A DNA stretch of 64,000 nucleotides from CAZTGZ01 sp964613385 (GCA_964613385.1 CAZTGZ010000009.1:19102-83101), one strand, 5' to 3'; positions 33,448-43,244 are shown, counted from the first letter of the stretch. The notes: a model not told the origin generated them from the sequence alone. Numbers and translations: made by a program.

Positions 33448-34793
33448 TTCACAAGTTTAAAAGCTTCTTGCATATCGATATAAAACTGTTCTCCACTTTC
33501 CAGATTTTTTAACGTGAGCTTTTGTTCAAGTATCTCCTTTTCACCCCAAATCATCACAAAAGGAATATTTCGTTTATCTGCATATTCCAGTTGTTTTCCA
33601 ATTTTCTTAATATCCGGATAAACTTCAGCCGGAATATTCATCTGTCGTAAATCGCTCACGGTTTGCACGGCCATTTTACGACCCTGTTCATCCATATAAC
33701 AACATAAAACCCGGGTGGATTTCTGTCGGGAATTCGGGAATCGATTCAACTGTTCCAGAACGTCATAAATTCGATCCAACCCAAAAGAGATACCAACTCC
33801 ACTTATTCCGGGCATCCCAAAAATGCCGGTCAGATTGTCGTATCTGCCACCACCTGAGATGCTGCCCATCGCACATTCGTCTGATATAACCTCAAATATG
33901 CAACCGGTATAATAATCCAAACCTCTGGCCAATGCGCCATTAAAGAACAACTTGCCGGTATAACCGGAATCCTGATAATATTGGAGCAGTTGTTCTAAAT
34001 CTGCACAACCTTCGAGCCCCGTTTCAATTCCTGTCAGCGATGCTTTAAGCTCTTGAATGGTTACTCCGGATAATTCTGTTTTTCCTAGGTTCGGAAGAAT
34101 GATTTTCGTTTCTGTCTCCGTAAAACCATTGTTCAACAGCAACTGATTCACCCCCTCGATACCTATTTTGTCCATTTTGTCGATGATTACCGTCAGGGTC
34201 CTGAATCTATCCTGAACACCTGCTTTAACGGCGAATCCTTCAAGTATTTTACGGTGGTTTATTTGAATTTGAACCTTTAATTGAAGTGCTTCAAAAACCA
34301 TTTGATATAATCCGAGCAGATCGGATTCACTGAGCAATGAGTCGGTGCCTATAATATCTGCGTCACATTGCCAAAACTCTCTGTACCTGCCTTTTTGTGG
34401 CTTATCCGCCCGCCACACCGGCTGCATCTGATAACGGCGAAATGGAAATTGTATCTCATTTCTGTTTTGAACCACAAAGCGCGCCAAAGGAACGGTTAAA
34501 TCATAACGAAGACCTTTCTCGCTGATTTTAGGGATGATTTCTTCGGAACTATATACTCTGTCTGCCGCACCTTTCATAAAATCACCGGAGTTAAGAACTT
34601 TGAAGAGCAGTTGGTCCCCTTCATCGCCATATTTGCCTTGCAGGGTAGATAAATTCTCTAAAGCCGGAGTTTCGATCGGAAGTAATCCAAAAGTGTGAAA
34701 AGCATTTTCTATGATGCCCATAATCCACTTTCTGCGCATCATGGTTTCAGGTAAAAAGTCTCTGGTTCCTTTGGGTAATCCTGGCTTTTGCAT
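33444..34793 (-). CDS. hisS: Histidyl-tRNA synthetase
   Basis: The 449-residue class II synthetase charges tRNA-His. Motif 1 region: KGTRDFLPETMMRRKWI. Motif 2: RYREFWQCDADIIG. The histidine-specific signature is LARGLDYYTGCIFEV, followed by GSISGGGRYDNL and motif 3 GVGISFGLDRIYDVL. The C-terminal anticodon-binding domain occupies about residues 355-449. A TATCTTTG -7 box ends 4 nt before the ATG, implying a leaderless transcript. It leads the operon with the pseudouridine synthase and hydrolase genes. Confidence 0.97.
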   Translation of the reverse strand: MQKPGLPKGTRDFLPETMMRRKWIMGIIENAFHTFGLLPIETPALENLSTLQGKYGDEGDQLLFKVLNSGDFMKGAADRVYSSEEIIPKISEKGLRYDLTVPLARFVVQNRNEIQFPFRRYQMQPVWRADKPQKGRYREFWQCDADIIGTDSLLSESDLLGLYQMVFEALQLKVQIQINHRKILEGFAVKAGVQDRFRTLTVIIDKMDKIGIEGVNQLLLNNGFTETETKIILPNLGKTELSGVTIQELKASLTGIETGLEGCADLEQLLQYYQDSGYTGKLFFNGALARGLDYYTGCIFEVISDECAMGSISGGGRYDNLTGIFGMPGISGVGISFGLDRIYDVLEQLNRFPNSRQKSTRVLCCYMDEQGRKMAVQTVSDLRQMNIPAEVYPDIKKIGKQLEYADKRNIPFVMIWGEKEILEQKLTLKNLESGEQFYIDMQEAFKLVK

Positions 34794-34797
34794 GCTG

Positions 34798-34805
34798 CAA
34801 AGATA
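34798..34805 (-). promoter_or_regulatory. -7 promoter box of the hisS operon
   Basis: Minus-strand TATCTTTG matches TAnnTTTG exactly, with only CAGC between it and the ATG. No clear -33 TTTG at the usual distance. Confidence 0.55.
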
Positions 34806-34826
34806 TGAGGGCAGTTTTAATTCGCT

Positions 34827-36701
34827 CTATTTGGACAACTGCCTGTGGCTAAGTCGGTAATGAAAGGAACCCAAATGTGTTTTCAACTCTTCATACAGAT
34901 TATTGGCAATTTGAGGTTCGGTGTCTTTGAGGTTTTTAATGGCTTCCGGATCCGAGTCGATATGATGCAATCTTTCTATCCCGGATGATGAAGCTTGTAT
35001 AAAATAAGGCCCTTTACGAAAAGTATAGCTGCCTTGAAAATATTGAATACAACTCCCTTCTTGCGAAGAATCCAGAAGTGAACGACCCGGTGATATGAAA
35101 TTTTCCGGATATCCTGTGATTTCTAAAATGGTAGGCATCAGGTCTATTTGGCTCCCAACTTTTGGGTTTACCCCCTGAAAACCCAACCCCGGACCATAAA
35201 AAATAAGTGGAATTTCATACCTGCCCAAAGGGTTTTGATAAGTGGGTGTTTCATTGATGGATGTATGATCTGCAGTAATAACAAACAGGGTTTGAGCATA
35301 CCAAGGTTGTTGGGATGCTACATGAAAAAAGGCCCGCAATGCATCATCGGTATAACGAATGCTTTTATGAATGGGAAGGGTTCCTTCTTCAAATTTTGTA
35401 CTTAAATGATGCGGCAGTTCGTACGGATGATGGCTGGAAAGGGTAAAAATGGATCCAAAGAACGGCTGTTTCATTTGATTCATTTTGCTCAGGGCAAATT
35501 GCAAATAGGGTCCATCATGCACCCCCCATTCACCGTAGTCTTCGTTGCGATTGGACGTAAATTCCTGACGACTATAATATCGGTCGAAGCCATTTCTCAA
35601 TAAAAAGGACCTGAATCCCATAGAACCCGGGTCGGCACCATGAAAAAAGGAGCTCTCGTATCCCAATTCTTTTAATAAAGCCGCGAGAGATGTTAGCGGT
35701 GTCATGGAAGCACTATGCTGAATAAAAGGTTCATTCAAGAGCGCAGGTATGGAGGATATCAGCGCAGGAACTGCATCCATGGACTTTAATCCGGCTGCAT
35801 AATAGTTGCTGAAATACAGCCCATTGCGTCCCAGGCTATCCAAAAAAGGCGTATAAGAGTTCCTTCCTGCCTTGTTAAATCCCGTGTACTCTTTACCGAA
35901 ACTCTCCAGTATAATGAGACAGATATTTACGTTTCGTCCTGGGCGTTCAAAATGCTGCAGATCACCCGGATCTGCCTTGTCCGGCACTGAGATAGATGGT
36001 CGAACGGAATTGCGATCCAGATAGCTTTGGGCGAAAACCAATCCACTATTCAGGGTTAATTCCCAGGGTCCTTCCGGTGCAAATAAAATGGCGTCTGTAA
36101 CATGCAGGGGTTTTAGCCTGCTTCCTCCGCGGGCAATAAAAATTGCCAATGGAATAAAAAACAAAAAGAGCGCTGTATTCAGTCGGCTCCGGTGATGGCT
36201 GTTTCCTTTAGGATAAAGGATCCAGCATAAGTATAAGAGAAGAGCTATTACAATTATCGTGAACCAATAATCCCGGATATAGGTGAATATGGAAATATTG
36301 TTTTGTTCTGTAAATCCGAGAATCTCAATCCCTGACCTGACTTTAGAAATGGGGAAGTACATTGCATCGATGGCCGTAAGCATCACTAAAATCAGTGTAA
36401 CGAAGAGAAAATATGCTTTTCCTGTGTAGTAAAGCCAGAGGTTAGATTTGTTCCGCTCGACCCAGGTTGCAAAAAATAAGGGAATCAGGAGATACCAGCT
36501 GAATATCCAGTCAAATAGCAATCCTCCTCCGCAAACAGTGGCCCATGTTTCAATATCAGATGATGGGAATTGTCTGAAATTGTACATAAAAAACAGTAAA
36601 CGAAGAATGCTTCCGGTTACCATCATCAGACCAATTCTCTTGACAAAAGTATAAAAGGACGATCCCTGCCAGTTGTGTTTAACGCTGTGTTTTGATAACA
36701 T
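34827..36701 (-). CDS. LtaS-like membrane sulfatase-fold protein (phosphoglycerol/phosphoethanolamine transferase type)
   Basis: From ATG 36701 the product is 624 residues. About five TM segments occupy the first 200 residues (for example VTGSILRLLFFMYNF, YFLFVTLILVMLTAIDAMYF, DYWFTIIVIALLLYLCWIL). A periplasmic alkaline-phosphatase-fold domain follows with the metal Glu in ICLIILESFGKEY, a catalytic Ser/Thr region AAGLKSMDAVPAL, and FVITADHTS, matching LtaS/MdoB-like enzymes. In a Gram-negative cell it would modify a glycan or lipid head group, not make lipoteichoic acid. A longer frame opens at TTG 36743; the ATG is preferred. It is a single gene divergent from rpmE2. Confidence 0.88.
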   Translation of the reverse strand: MLSKHSVKHNWQGSSFYTFVKRIGLMMVTGSILRLLFFMYNFRQFPSSDIETWATVCGGGLLFDWIFSWYLLIPLFFATWVERNKSNLWLYYTGKAYFLFVTLILVMLTAIDAMYFPISKVRSGIEILGFTEQNNISIFTYIRDYWFTIIVIALLLYLCWILYPKGNSHHRSRLNTALFLFFIPLAIFIARGGSRLKPLHVTDAILFAPEGPWELTLNSGLVFAQSYLDRNSVRPSISVPDKADPGDLQHFERPGRNVNICLIILESFGKEYTGFNKAGRNSYTPFLDSLGRNGLYFSNYYAAGLKSMDAVPALISSIPALLNEPFIQHSASMTPLTSLAALLKELGYESSFFHGADPGSMGFRSFLLRNGFDRYYSRQEFTSNRNEDYGEWGVHDGPYLQFALSKMNQMKQPFFGSIFTLSSHHPYELPHHLSTKFEEGTLPIHKSIRYTDDALRAFFHVASQQPWYAQTLFVITADHTSINETPTYQNPLGRYEIPLIFYGPGLGFQGVNPKVGSQIDLMPTILEITGYPENFISPGRSLLDSSQEGSCIQYFQGSYTFRKGPYFIQASSSGIERLHHIDSDPEAIKNLKDTEPQIANNLYEELKTHLGSFHYRLSHRQLSK

Positions 36702-36757
36702 CAATTTAAGGTTAAGCAAACATCTATATTTTTCCTGAATCAATTATTCGGTTTTCG

Positions 36758-36787
36758 TTGATTTTTGTGAAAAATTACTTACCTTTG
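36758..36787 (+). promoter_or_regulatory. Promoter of rpmE2
   Basis: TTG (36758-36760), 19-nt spacer, TACCTTTG (36780-36787), an exact -7 match. The rpmE2 ATG is 24 nt further on. The box lies inside the longer frame that begins at 36758 and excludes that start. Confidence 0.8.
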
Positions 36788-36811
36788 CAACCCTTTAAAG
36801 GAAGAATTGAA

Positions 36812-37060
36812 ATGAAACCAGAAATTCACCCATCCAACTACAGACTGGTCGTATTTAAAGACATGTCCAATGAACATACATTTATTACTCGCTCTACGGT
36901 GGAAACCAAAGAGAATATTGTATGGGAAGACGGCAATGAATATCCGTTGTATAAATTGGAAATTTCCAATACTTCACACCCATTCTATACAGGTAAATCG
37001 AATTTGGTTGATACTGCGGGTAGAATCGATAAGTTTAACAGGCGTTACGGCAAGAAATAA
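36812..37060 (+). CDS. rpmE2: 50S ribosomal protein L31 type B
   Basis: The 82-residue L31 starts MKPEIHPSNYRLVVFKDMSN and contains FITRSTVETKE and the C-terminal HPFYTGKSNLVDTAGRIDKFNRRYGKK, diagnostic of L31. The zinc-binding CxxC pair of type A L31 is absent, so it is the Cys-less type B form that replaces L31 in zinc-poor conditions. A consensus promoter precedes it and a terminator follows. Confidence 0.96.
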   Translation: MKPEIHPSNYRLVVFKDMSNEHTFITRSTVETKENIVWEDGNEYPLYKLEISNTSHPFYTGKSNLVDTAGRIDKFNRRYGKK

Positions 37061-37083
37061 TTCTGTCGATTATAATATTATTG

Positions 37084-37116
37084 ATAAAGCCTTCTGTCGG
37101 AAGGCTTTATTTTTTT
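37084..37116 (+). terminator. Rho-independent terminator after rpmE2
   Basis: Perfect 11-bp arms ATAAAGCCTTC (37084-37094) and GAAGGCTTTAT (37100-37110) with a 5-nt loop and six T. It separates rpmE2 from the GlmU-like gene, though partial read-through is possible. Confidence 0.9.
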
Positions 37117-37131
37117 AGATAATTTGCTGCC

Positions 37132-38295
37132 ATGATTTTATTCGATGACGATAAAAGGTCGGATTTGTTTCCCTTTCTTCTCAGTAGACCGGCTGCGGCA
37201 CTCAGAGTAGGGATACTGACCATAGCAGAGAAATGGCAATTCTATACTGGTGAAAACTGTTCTTTTCTAACCCTGGATTATTTATCTCCATTATTTGAGA
37301 AGCCGCAAGTAGGCGATTTGCTTCATGTAAATGGCAGATTGTTACCAAATAAGAGTCTGGCGGATTGGGTGATGAAACTCAAACCTGGCCAAAACCTGAA
37401 AGATACAAACGGAGAAATCATAGCCTGGATGGGTGACGCCAAAGAAAAATCAACCGAGACCCTGTCAAGCCTGCAGGTAGATGCAGTGAACAGACCATTT
37501 GATATATTTCGCCTGAACGGTGTCGAATTAGAAAAGGATTTCGATTTAATTACTGCCGGAAGAACTTCTGCTGATATCAAAGGATCCAATGTCTTTTTTA
37601 ATGAAAAGAAGATATTCGCAGAACCGGGAGCAAAAGTTTGGCATGCGGTGATCAATGCGACAGATGGTCCGGTTTATCTGGGAAAAGATAGTGAAGTGAT
37701 GGAGGGGTCGCTCATTCGGGGAGGTCTTGCATTGGGTGAACATTCTACCCTCAAAATGGGAGCCAAAATTTATGGACCGACATCGATTGGTCCACATTGT
37801 AAAATCGGTGGTGAAGTCAATAATTCCGTAGTCTTTGGTTACAGCAATAAAGCGCATGACGGGTTCTTAGGAAATTCGGTCATTGGTGAATGGTGTAATC
37901 TCGGGGCCGATTCAAACAATTCAAATCTCAAGAACAATTACGAAACAGTAAAACTGTGGAATTATACAACGGAAAGATTTGAATCTACCGGCTTGCAATT
38001 CTGCGGGTTAATAATGGGTGATCATTCCAAATGCGGAATCAATACCATGTTTAACACAGGAACAGTTACGGGCGTGAGTTCCAATATTTTTGGAAGCGGT
38101 TTCCCGAGGAATTTTATCCCATCTTTTTGTTGGGGTGGGGCAGGAGGAATGGAAACCTACGCGCTTTCCAAGGCTATTGACACAGCAAGGAAAGTTTACG
38201 AAAGAAGAAATCTTGAGTTTGGAGAGGCAGAGCAGAACATGTTCAAAGCCATATTTGAAGAAAGCGCGAAGCACAGAATCTGGGAAAGAAAATAG
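37132..38295 (+). CDS. GlmU-like sugar nucleotidyltransferase / acetyltransferase (Bacteroidota alternative type)
   Basis: The 387-residue protein opens ILFDDDKRSDLFPFLLSRPA, then AALRVGILTIAEKW, the hallmark of the Bacteroidota alternative GlmU family that makes UDP-GlcNAc from glucosamine-1-phosphate. The N-terminal domain lacks the classical LAAGxGTRM pyrophosphorylase loop. From about residue 180 there is a left-handed beta-helix of hexapeptide repeats (PVYLGKDSEVMEGSLIRGGL, STLKMGAKIYGPTSIGPHCKI, NSVIGEWCNLGADSNNSN). The product is cytoplasmic and feeds peptidoglycan synthesis. tpiA starts 5 nt downstream, so the two form a unit. Confidence 0.88.
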   Translation: MILFDDDKRSDLFPFLLSRPAAALRVGILTIAEKWQFYTGENCSFLTLDYLSPLFEKPQVGDLLHVNGRLLPNKSLADWVMKLKPGQNLKDTNGEIIAWMGDAKEKSTETLSSLQVDAVNRPFDIFRLNGVELEKDFDLITAGRTSADIKGSNVFFNEKKIFAEPGAKVWHAVINATDGPVYLGKDSEVMEGSLIRGGLALGEHSTLKMGAKIYGPTSIGPHCKIGGEVNNSVVFGYSNKAHDGFLGNSVIGEWCNLGADSNNSNLKNNYETVKLWNYTTERFESTGLQFCGLIMGDHSKCGINTMFNTGTVTGVSSNIFGSGFPRNFIPSFCWGGAGGMETYALSKAIDTARKVYERRNLEFGEAEQNMFKAIFEESAKHRIWERK

Positions 38296-38300
38296 CTTAT

Positions 38301-39062
38301 ATGAAAAGAACTAAAATAGTGGCCGGTAATTGGAAAATGAATACCGGTCTGGTGGAAGCCAGAGAATTGGTTACCGAAATAAAAGGGATGATTAAAGACG
38401 AAGTGAATCACGAAGTTGAAGTATGGGTCTTTCCGCCATTTCCTTTTTTAAGCGCTGTTTCGGGATTGTTAAAAGATAGTAGGATTGGCACCGGGGCACA
38501 GAATGTTTCTTCATTCACAAATGGAGCTTATACCGGAGAAGTTTCAGCTTCCATGTTAAATTCTATGGATATACATCAAGTGCTCATCGGCCATTCGGAA
38601 CGGCGTCAGTACTTTGGAGAGAATTACGAGATTCTTAAAGAAAAGACCAACCGCGCACTGGACGCCGGTTTACAAGTGATTTTTTGTTGTGGCGAAACCC
38701 TGGAACAAAGAGAGTCATCTCACCATTTTAGTACTGTAGAGACTCAACTGAAAGAGAGCCTTTTTCATTTATCCTCAGATCAATTTGCTAAAATTGTGAT
38801 TGCCTATGAGCCTGTTTGGGCAATAGGAACCGGTGTTACGGCTTCTGCAGCTCAAGCCGGTGAAATGCACACATTTATCCGCGATATTCTGGTGCAACAT
38901 TTTGGTGATAGCGCCAACCAAACAAGAATTTTGTATGGAGGAAGCGTAAAACCGGAAAATGCAGCGGAACTTTTCAGTATGGAAAATATAGATGGAGGAC
39001 TTATCGGAGGTGCGGCGCTGTCATCCAGAAGTTTTACAGATATTGTCAAAGCGGCGAAATAG
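38301..39062 (+). CDS. tpiA: Triosephosphate isomerase
   Basis: The 253-residue TIM-barrel enzyme interconverts dihydroxyacetone phosphate and glyceraldehyde 3-phosphate. The catalytic residues are K12 (AGNWKMN), H98 (LIGHSERR) and E170 (IAYEPVWAIGTG). The phosphate-binding loops ILYGGSVKPENA and IDGGLIGGAAL are intact. It follows the GlmU-like gene by 5 nt. The 3' end overlaps the convergent gene on the minus strand by 17 nt. Confidence 0.98.
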   Translation: MKRTKIVAGNWKMNTGLVEARELVTEIKGMIKDEVNHEVEVWVFPPFPFLSAVSGLLKDSRIGTGAQNVSSFTNGAYTGEVSASMLNSMDIHQVLIGHSERRQYFGENYEILKEKTNRALDAGLQVIFCCGETLEQRESSHHFSTVETQLKESLFHLSSDQFAKIVIAYEPVWAIGTGVTASAAQAGEMHTFIRDILVQHFGDSANQTRILYGGSVKPENAAELFSMENIDGGLIGGAALSSRSFTDIVKAAK

Positions 39063-40452
39063 TCAATTCTCCTATATACAAAAAGGAACCCTTCCTGCCA
39101 TAAATCTGGTATTTTCCATTTCCCAGAGGCCGATTTAAATGGGTTAGGATCGGAATCTTTCTGTTTTCTATGGTTACAACTTTCCCCAATTCTTCCAGAT
39201 TCATCATATAAACCTGATTGATTCTGCGGTTTCGATAGGTCTTTTGAGATTTGAAGAGGTATTTGCTTCCTGAATTGAATAGGACAAACGCTGATCGGTC
39301 GGTTCTGATGAGATTGTATGAAGAAATTTGCCCAAAGTCATCAAAAGTCACTTGCTTTTTGGGAATGAACGAAAATTGAATGGAATCTCCGCGAACTTTC
39401 ACCATCACTAAATGGTTGTAGTGGAAATCGAAAATAGGCTTGGATGCCGTTCCACCGGATGCATTTAGAAAATACTGCTCAAATAAATATATGGTGTCAT
39501 TTCCCTGGACAATGCGTGAATCAGGATATAAGGCTCTGATTTTGTTACGGTTAAACAATTTGAAGGCATTGAACTTTTGAAGAAGCCAGTCAGGGTAGGG
39601 GACATGTCTGATCGATGAGCTGTCGATTAGAAAAATACCCTCGGAAATTTTTCCGGATTTTGTGCCGTATGTTCCAAAATATTCATGCCCCTTAAGAGGC
39701 CGTATGGTCGGATAAAAGAGCGATTCAGCGATGGGTGGAACATGGAAAACAGCCGGTTCTGAATTAAAAGGGATTCGAACAGAAGCAAAATGGTAGTTTC
39801 GGCGGAATCCTCTTTTTTCAGATGGGGTGATTCTATGTAAGGTAAAAAGACATTCAAGATGGTTGTGGTGAAATTGTATGTGAATAAGCTTGGGGCGCAA
39901 ACCTGTCCAGGGTGGATAGATGGTATCACACTTCGGCTCTCCATCGAGCGCAATCTGCAGACAATACAGACCAATGGTGTCGTTCAATCTGGCTCCGGGT
40001 AATACGAATATGTACAAATTGGAGTGAATTTGCTCCAAAACAATTTGTGCGGGATAATCTGAACTATTCCGAAAAGTCAGAACCTTGGATTCATTTCCGG
40101 AACTGTCGATGAGCATAAGGTTGGAGCGGCCCAACATAGCAGGTGACAGATTTAATGATTTGTATTTGGACTGATAATAGTTAGTCCATAACTGTTTGCT
40201 TTTCTGGGCAGAATGAAAGGTGTGCCGAAAGAAGGTGTCTTTACTGTGGTAATATAAATATTGTTTTTCCCCAAGATATAAATTCGCGATGGTGTAAGAT
40301 GTATCTTTTTGAATATCAGATATATAATAAGGTCTTGATCCGATGTTCAAAGAGTCGGTCCATGTTATGCTCATGGTCTGATGTAAAGGTTGTGCCTTTA
40401 ATGTTAAACTGGATACCCATACCAGAAATACCATCATCCAGAATTTACTCAT
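39046..40452 (-). CDS. Secreted protein of unknown function
   Basis: From ATG 40452 the product is 468 residues with a signal peptide (MSKFWMMVFLVWVSSLTLKAQ). The mature part alternates strands and short charged loops, consistent with a beta-propeller or other all-beta fold, but I do not recognise a family, sorting domain or catalytic motif. A longer frame opens at 40497, but its extra 15 residues precede the signal peptide and are unlikely to be used. The 3' end overlaps tpiA by 17 nt. It is flanked by a divergent lipoprotein gene 91 nt away. Confidence 0.7.
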   Translation of the reverse strand: MSKFWMMVFLVWVSSLTLKAQPLHQTMSITWTDSLNIGSRPYYISDIQKDTSYTIANLYLGEKQYLYYHSKDTFFRHTFHSAQKSKQLWTNYYQSKYKSLNLSPAMLGRSNLMLIDSSGNESKVLTFRNSSDYPAQIVLEQIHSNLYIFVLPGARLNDTIGLYCLQIALDGEPKCDTIYPPWTGLRPKLIHIQFHHNHLECLFTLHRITPSEKRGFRRNYHFASVRIPFNSEPAVFHVPPIAESLFYPTIRPLKGHEYFGTYGTKSGKISEGIFLIDSSSIRHVPYPDWLLQKFNAFKLFNRNKIRALYPDSRIVQGNDTIYLFEQYFLNASGGTASKPIFDFHYNHLVMVKVRGDSIQFSFIPKKQVTFDDFGQISSYNLIRTDRSAFVLFNSGSKYLFKSQKTYRNRRINQVYMMNLEELGKVVTIENRKIPILTHLNRPLGNGKYQIYGRKGSFLYIGELTISPL

Positions 40453-40543
40453 GTAGGCAAATATCCGATTCTTCGAGCCAAAAGCTAAGATGCTCAAAGG
40501 GAGTTCGGCATTAAATTGGTTTATTTGTGAATAAAATATCGGT

Positions 40544-41674
40544 ATGAAGAAAATTATCTACCTAATCCTCCTGATTCCAATGTTCTTACCGGCATGTAAA
40601 AGTGGTAAGAAATCCCTTAAAAATGGAAATTATGATGAAGCTTTCCATACATCTGTTAAGCGCCTGAAACAAAATCCCGGTAGTAAGCGCGCAGAAGAAG
40701 TACTTCTTTCTTCCTATAAGATGTCCATGAACTTTCATCAAAAGGAAATTGAAAGACATAAAGGTTCAGATTTACCGGAGAAGTATGATCAGATTGTTGC
40801 GCATTACAGAGCGATTAACGCCATGTATCTTGGGGTTCAGAATTGTCCTGCCTGTTTGGAGTTAATCCCGAATGCAGTTTACCTGCAGGAAGAAGAAAAG
40901 CAAGCGAGGTTGGAAGGTTCCAAATATCATTATTCAGAAGGCATCAAATTGATGGAATTGAAAACAATGGATGACAGCCGCGCTGCTTATCGTCATTTTC
41001 TCACAGCAAAGGACTATACCCCTCAATACGACAAAGTGGATGAATGGATTCGAAGATCGAAGAACGAAGGAACATTATATGTACTGGTGCGCATGGTTCC
41101 TGTTAGCCAGAATAGATATGCTTTAAGTTCAGAATTTTTTCGGCAGAAGATCATGGAGAATTTGAATGCCATGCAATACACTTTTGTCCGGTTTTATTCC
41201 GAAAATGAAGCGTCTAATGCGCCTTTTGGTCAGGTAATTACCTTGAGTTTTGATGATTTCAGCATTGGTGATACCTATGTGAAGGAGACCGTTAATAATC
41301 TGAGCAAAGACAGTGTAAAAGTTGGCGAAACGGGAAGCAAAGAAGCTAAAATCCCTGTATATGGCACAGTAAAGGCAACCTTAAGGGTTTTTGAGAAAAG
41401 CGTGATGAGTTCAGGTGTTATGGATATGACCATTTTTAATACCGCAGACGGCGCAGTTCTGAGACAAGACAAATTGCCGGGTTCATACAATTGGTTTTGC
41501 AGTTGGGCTACTTTTAACGGAGATGAACGTGCATTGAGCAAGGAACAACTCAATTTAACCAAATCGAGAGAGATGATGCCACCGCCTCCTCAGGACATGT
41601 TTGTGTATTTTACCGGACCCATTTACAATCAGATTATCAGAATAGTCCGAAATCAGTATCAGTATTTGCAATAA
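40544..41674 (+). CDS. Lipoprotein with TPR-like N-terminal region
   Basis: The 376-residue product has a lipoprotein signal (LILLIPMFLPAC, lipid site C18). Residues about 25-170 are helical with TPR-like spacing (NGNYDEAFHTSVKRLKQNPGSKRAEEVL, then DSRAAYRHFLTAKDYTPQYDKVDEWI). The C-terminal half is beta-rich and ends in FTGPIYNQIIRIVRNQYQYLQ. The family is unknown to me. It is probably a periplasmic or outer-membrane-anchored protein. It converges on the OmpA-family gene and shares a bidirectional terminator with it. Confidence 0.75.
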   Translation: MKKIIYLILLIPMFLPACKSGKKSLKNGNYDEAFHTSVKRLKQNPGSKRAEEVLLSSYKMSMNFHQKEIERHKGSDLPEKYDQIVAHYRAINAMYLGVQNCPACLELIPNAVYLQEEEKQARLEGSKYHYSEGIKLMELKTMDDSRAAYRHFLTAKDYTPQYDKVDEWIRRSKNEGTLYVLVRMVPVSQNRYALSSEFFRQKIMENLNAMQYTFVRFYSENEASNAPFGQVITLSFDDFSIGDTYVKETVNNLSKDSVKVGETGSKEAKIPVYGTVKATLRVFEKSVMSSGVMDMTIFNTADGAVLRQDKLPGSYNWFCSWATFNGDERALSKEQLNLTKSREMMPPPPQDMFVYFTGPIYNQIIRIVRNQYQYLQ

Positions 41675-41710
41675 AAAAAAAGGCTGTCTCATCGGACAGC
41701 CTTTTTTTTA
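41675..41710. terminator. Bidirectional terminator between the lipoprotein gene and the OmpA gene
   Basis: Stem GGCTGTC (41682-41688) with GACAGCC (41695-41701), extended by eight or more A on the left and T on the right, giving U-tracts in both directions. It starts directly after the TAA at 41672-41674. Confidence 0.92.
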
Positions 41711-41723
41711 TAGTTAATGAAAA

Positions 41724-43244
41724 TTATTTACTGCCTGGGAATGGAGCAGGAGGGTTAGATGAACCTTGTTCATTTTCTCCGGCTTTTCTCAAGTCAATTC
41801 TGCGATTGTTGTACTCTTTAGAGGCATCAGCTTTTGCATTATAATCGATAATGAAGCGATCTCTTGAAATTCCATATTCTTTGTTCAATAAATCAATCAC
41901 AGCATTTGAGCGTTTCCATGAGATTTGCTCTCCTGATTTGCTGCGCATTGAGTATCCTGAAGTAACGATTTTCAAATCCGGACATTCTTTCATTTTAGCG
42001 GCTACATTATAGAGGCTACCATAGAATTCCGGCTTAACCTTGCTACTTCCTTCGTCAAAAATGATAGCCGGAAGAATTACATCTTCACAATCACAGCATC
42101 CGCCTCCGGATTTAACCGCACGACCAGTTGGTGTTACAGCAAAACCAGCAGGAGTAGTCGGGTCTTCATCTCTGAAATCAGGTACACCGTCATTGTCGAT
42201 ATCAACCATCACACCTTTTTCGTTTACAGGAGCTCCTTGTTCAGAAAACACTTCTTCATCTTTAAAATCAGGCAATCCATCCTGATCTGTATCAACAGCT
42301 ACACCACTTCCGTAAACCATAACGCTGTTTTCTGATTCAGGTTCTTTGTCGAAATAATCGGCAACGCCATCACCATCTTTATCTTGTGCAAGGGCTTCTA
42401 CTTTTTCCTGAACACCGCTAAATGAATCCATGGCTTCATAGATACTTTCAATTGGGTTCAACCAATCGTAGTGGTCATCGTTACCGCGGGTTCCCAATTT
42501 AACAGATGCCTGTACACCTAAAATGGTGTAAAAATCAGTAAACCTGTTTCTCCATGTAGGATAGCTAAATGCATCCAAATTATCAGAACGGGTGTAATTC
42601 TCTCTTAATTCAATACCTAAATCCAACCATCTTCCGAAATTTCTTTTAATACCAACTCCGAAAGGAATGGCGAAGTTACGACCGGCGTAGGTTGGTTTTG
42701 GATTTTGTGCTTGCCATGATTCAAGTTTTCCATTTCCAAAATCTCCCTTAACATCAGACCAAATAGCTCCAAATCCCATGAACAGGAACAATTGATATTT
42801 TCTCAAAGGACGCAAGAATGAAATATTACCAAGGGTATAGACCGTATTGATATTCACTTCTTTAAACCTATTGACAAATGTATATTGATCCTCACTCGGA
42901 GCCTGGTTACCGGGATCGTTTACGTTTGAACCTTTTGGGGTGTTCTGGTTGTATTGAAAATCACCATTACGGCTGATATTCTGGTCTGCACGACCCCCTT
43001 TAAGTGTTCCCAAATTGGCATTTAATTTCAATGCAAATGATTGAGAAGCAGAGTATTTGATGTGCCCTCCAAAGGCAATTCCCAATTTGGTATCATCCGC
43101 ATCACCCTGTAATGCAGTGGGTCCGATTTGTAAACCCAAAGACCACTTTTTCGCAGGTCTGTACTTGTCGAAGTAGCCGCCAATTTGTCCCATTGAAACT
43201 GTAGCAATGGACAAGAAACTGATTAAATAGATAATTTTACGCAT
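41724..43244 (-). CDS. OmpA-family outer membrane protein with thrombospondin type 3 repeats
   Basis: The 506-residue protein has a signal peptide ending SMGQ. Residues about 20-265 form an outer-membrane beta-barrel (WSLGLQIGPTALQGDADDTKLGIAFGG is the start). Calcium-binding TSP3-type repeats follow (about 285-370: DKDGDGVADYFDKEPES, DTDQDGLPDFKDEE, DIDNDGVPDFRDEDP), then a cysteine cluster GGCCDCED. The C-terminal OmpA domain (about 385-490) has the peptidoglycan-binding type motif RSNAVIDLLNKEYGISRDRF. It links outer membrane and cell wall. It is monocistronic, with a CATATTTG box 28 nt before the ATG. Confidence 0.92.
   Translation of the reverse strand: MRKIIYLISFLSIATVSMGQIGGYFDKYRPAKKWSLGLQIGPTALQGDADDTKLGIAFGGHIKYSASQSFALKLNANLGTLKGGRADQNISRNGDFQYNQNTPKGSNVNDPGNQAPSEDQYTFVNRFKEVNINTVYTLGNISFLRPLRKYQLFLFMGFGAIWSDVKGDFGNGKLESWQAQNPKPTYAGRNFAIPFGVGIKRNFGRWLDLGIELRENYTRSDNLDAFSYPTWRNRFTDFYTILGVQASVKLGTRGNDDHYDWLNPIESIYEAMDSFSGVQEKVEALAQDKDGDGVADYFDKEPESENSVMVYGSGVAVDTDQDGLPDFKDEEVFSEQGAPVNEKGVMVDIDNDGVPDFRDEDPTTPAGFAVTPTGRAVKSGGGCCDCEDVILPAIIFDEGSSKVKPEFYGSLYNVAAKMKECPDLKIVTSGYSMRSKSGEQISWKRSNAVIDLLNKEYGISRDRFIIDYNAKADASKEYNNRRIDLRKAGENEQGSSNPPAPFPGSK

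Noticed and set aside
34827..36701. Lipoteichoic acid synthase
   Set aside because: The domain fits LtaS, but the organism is Gram-negative; a phosphoglycerol or phosphoethanolamine transferase is more sensible.
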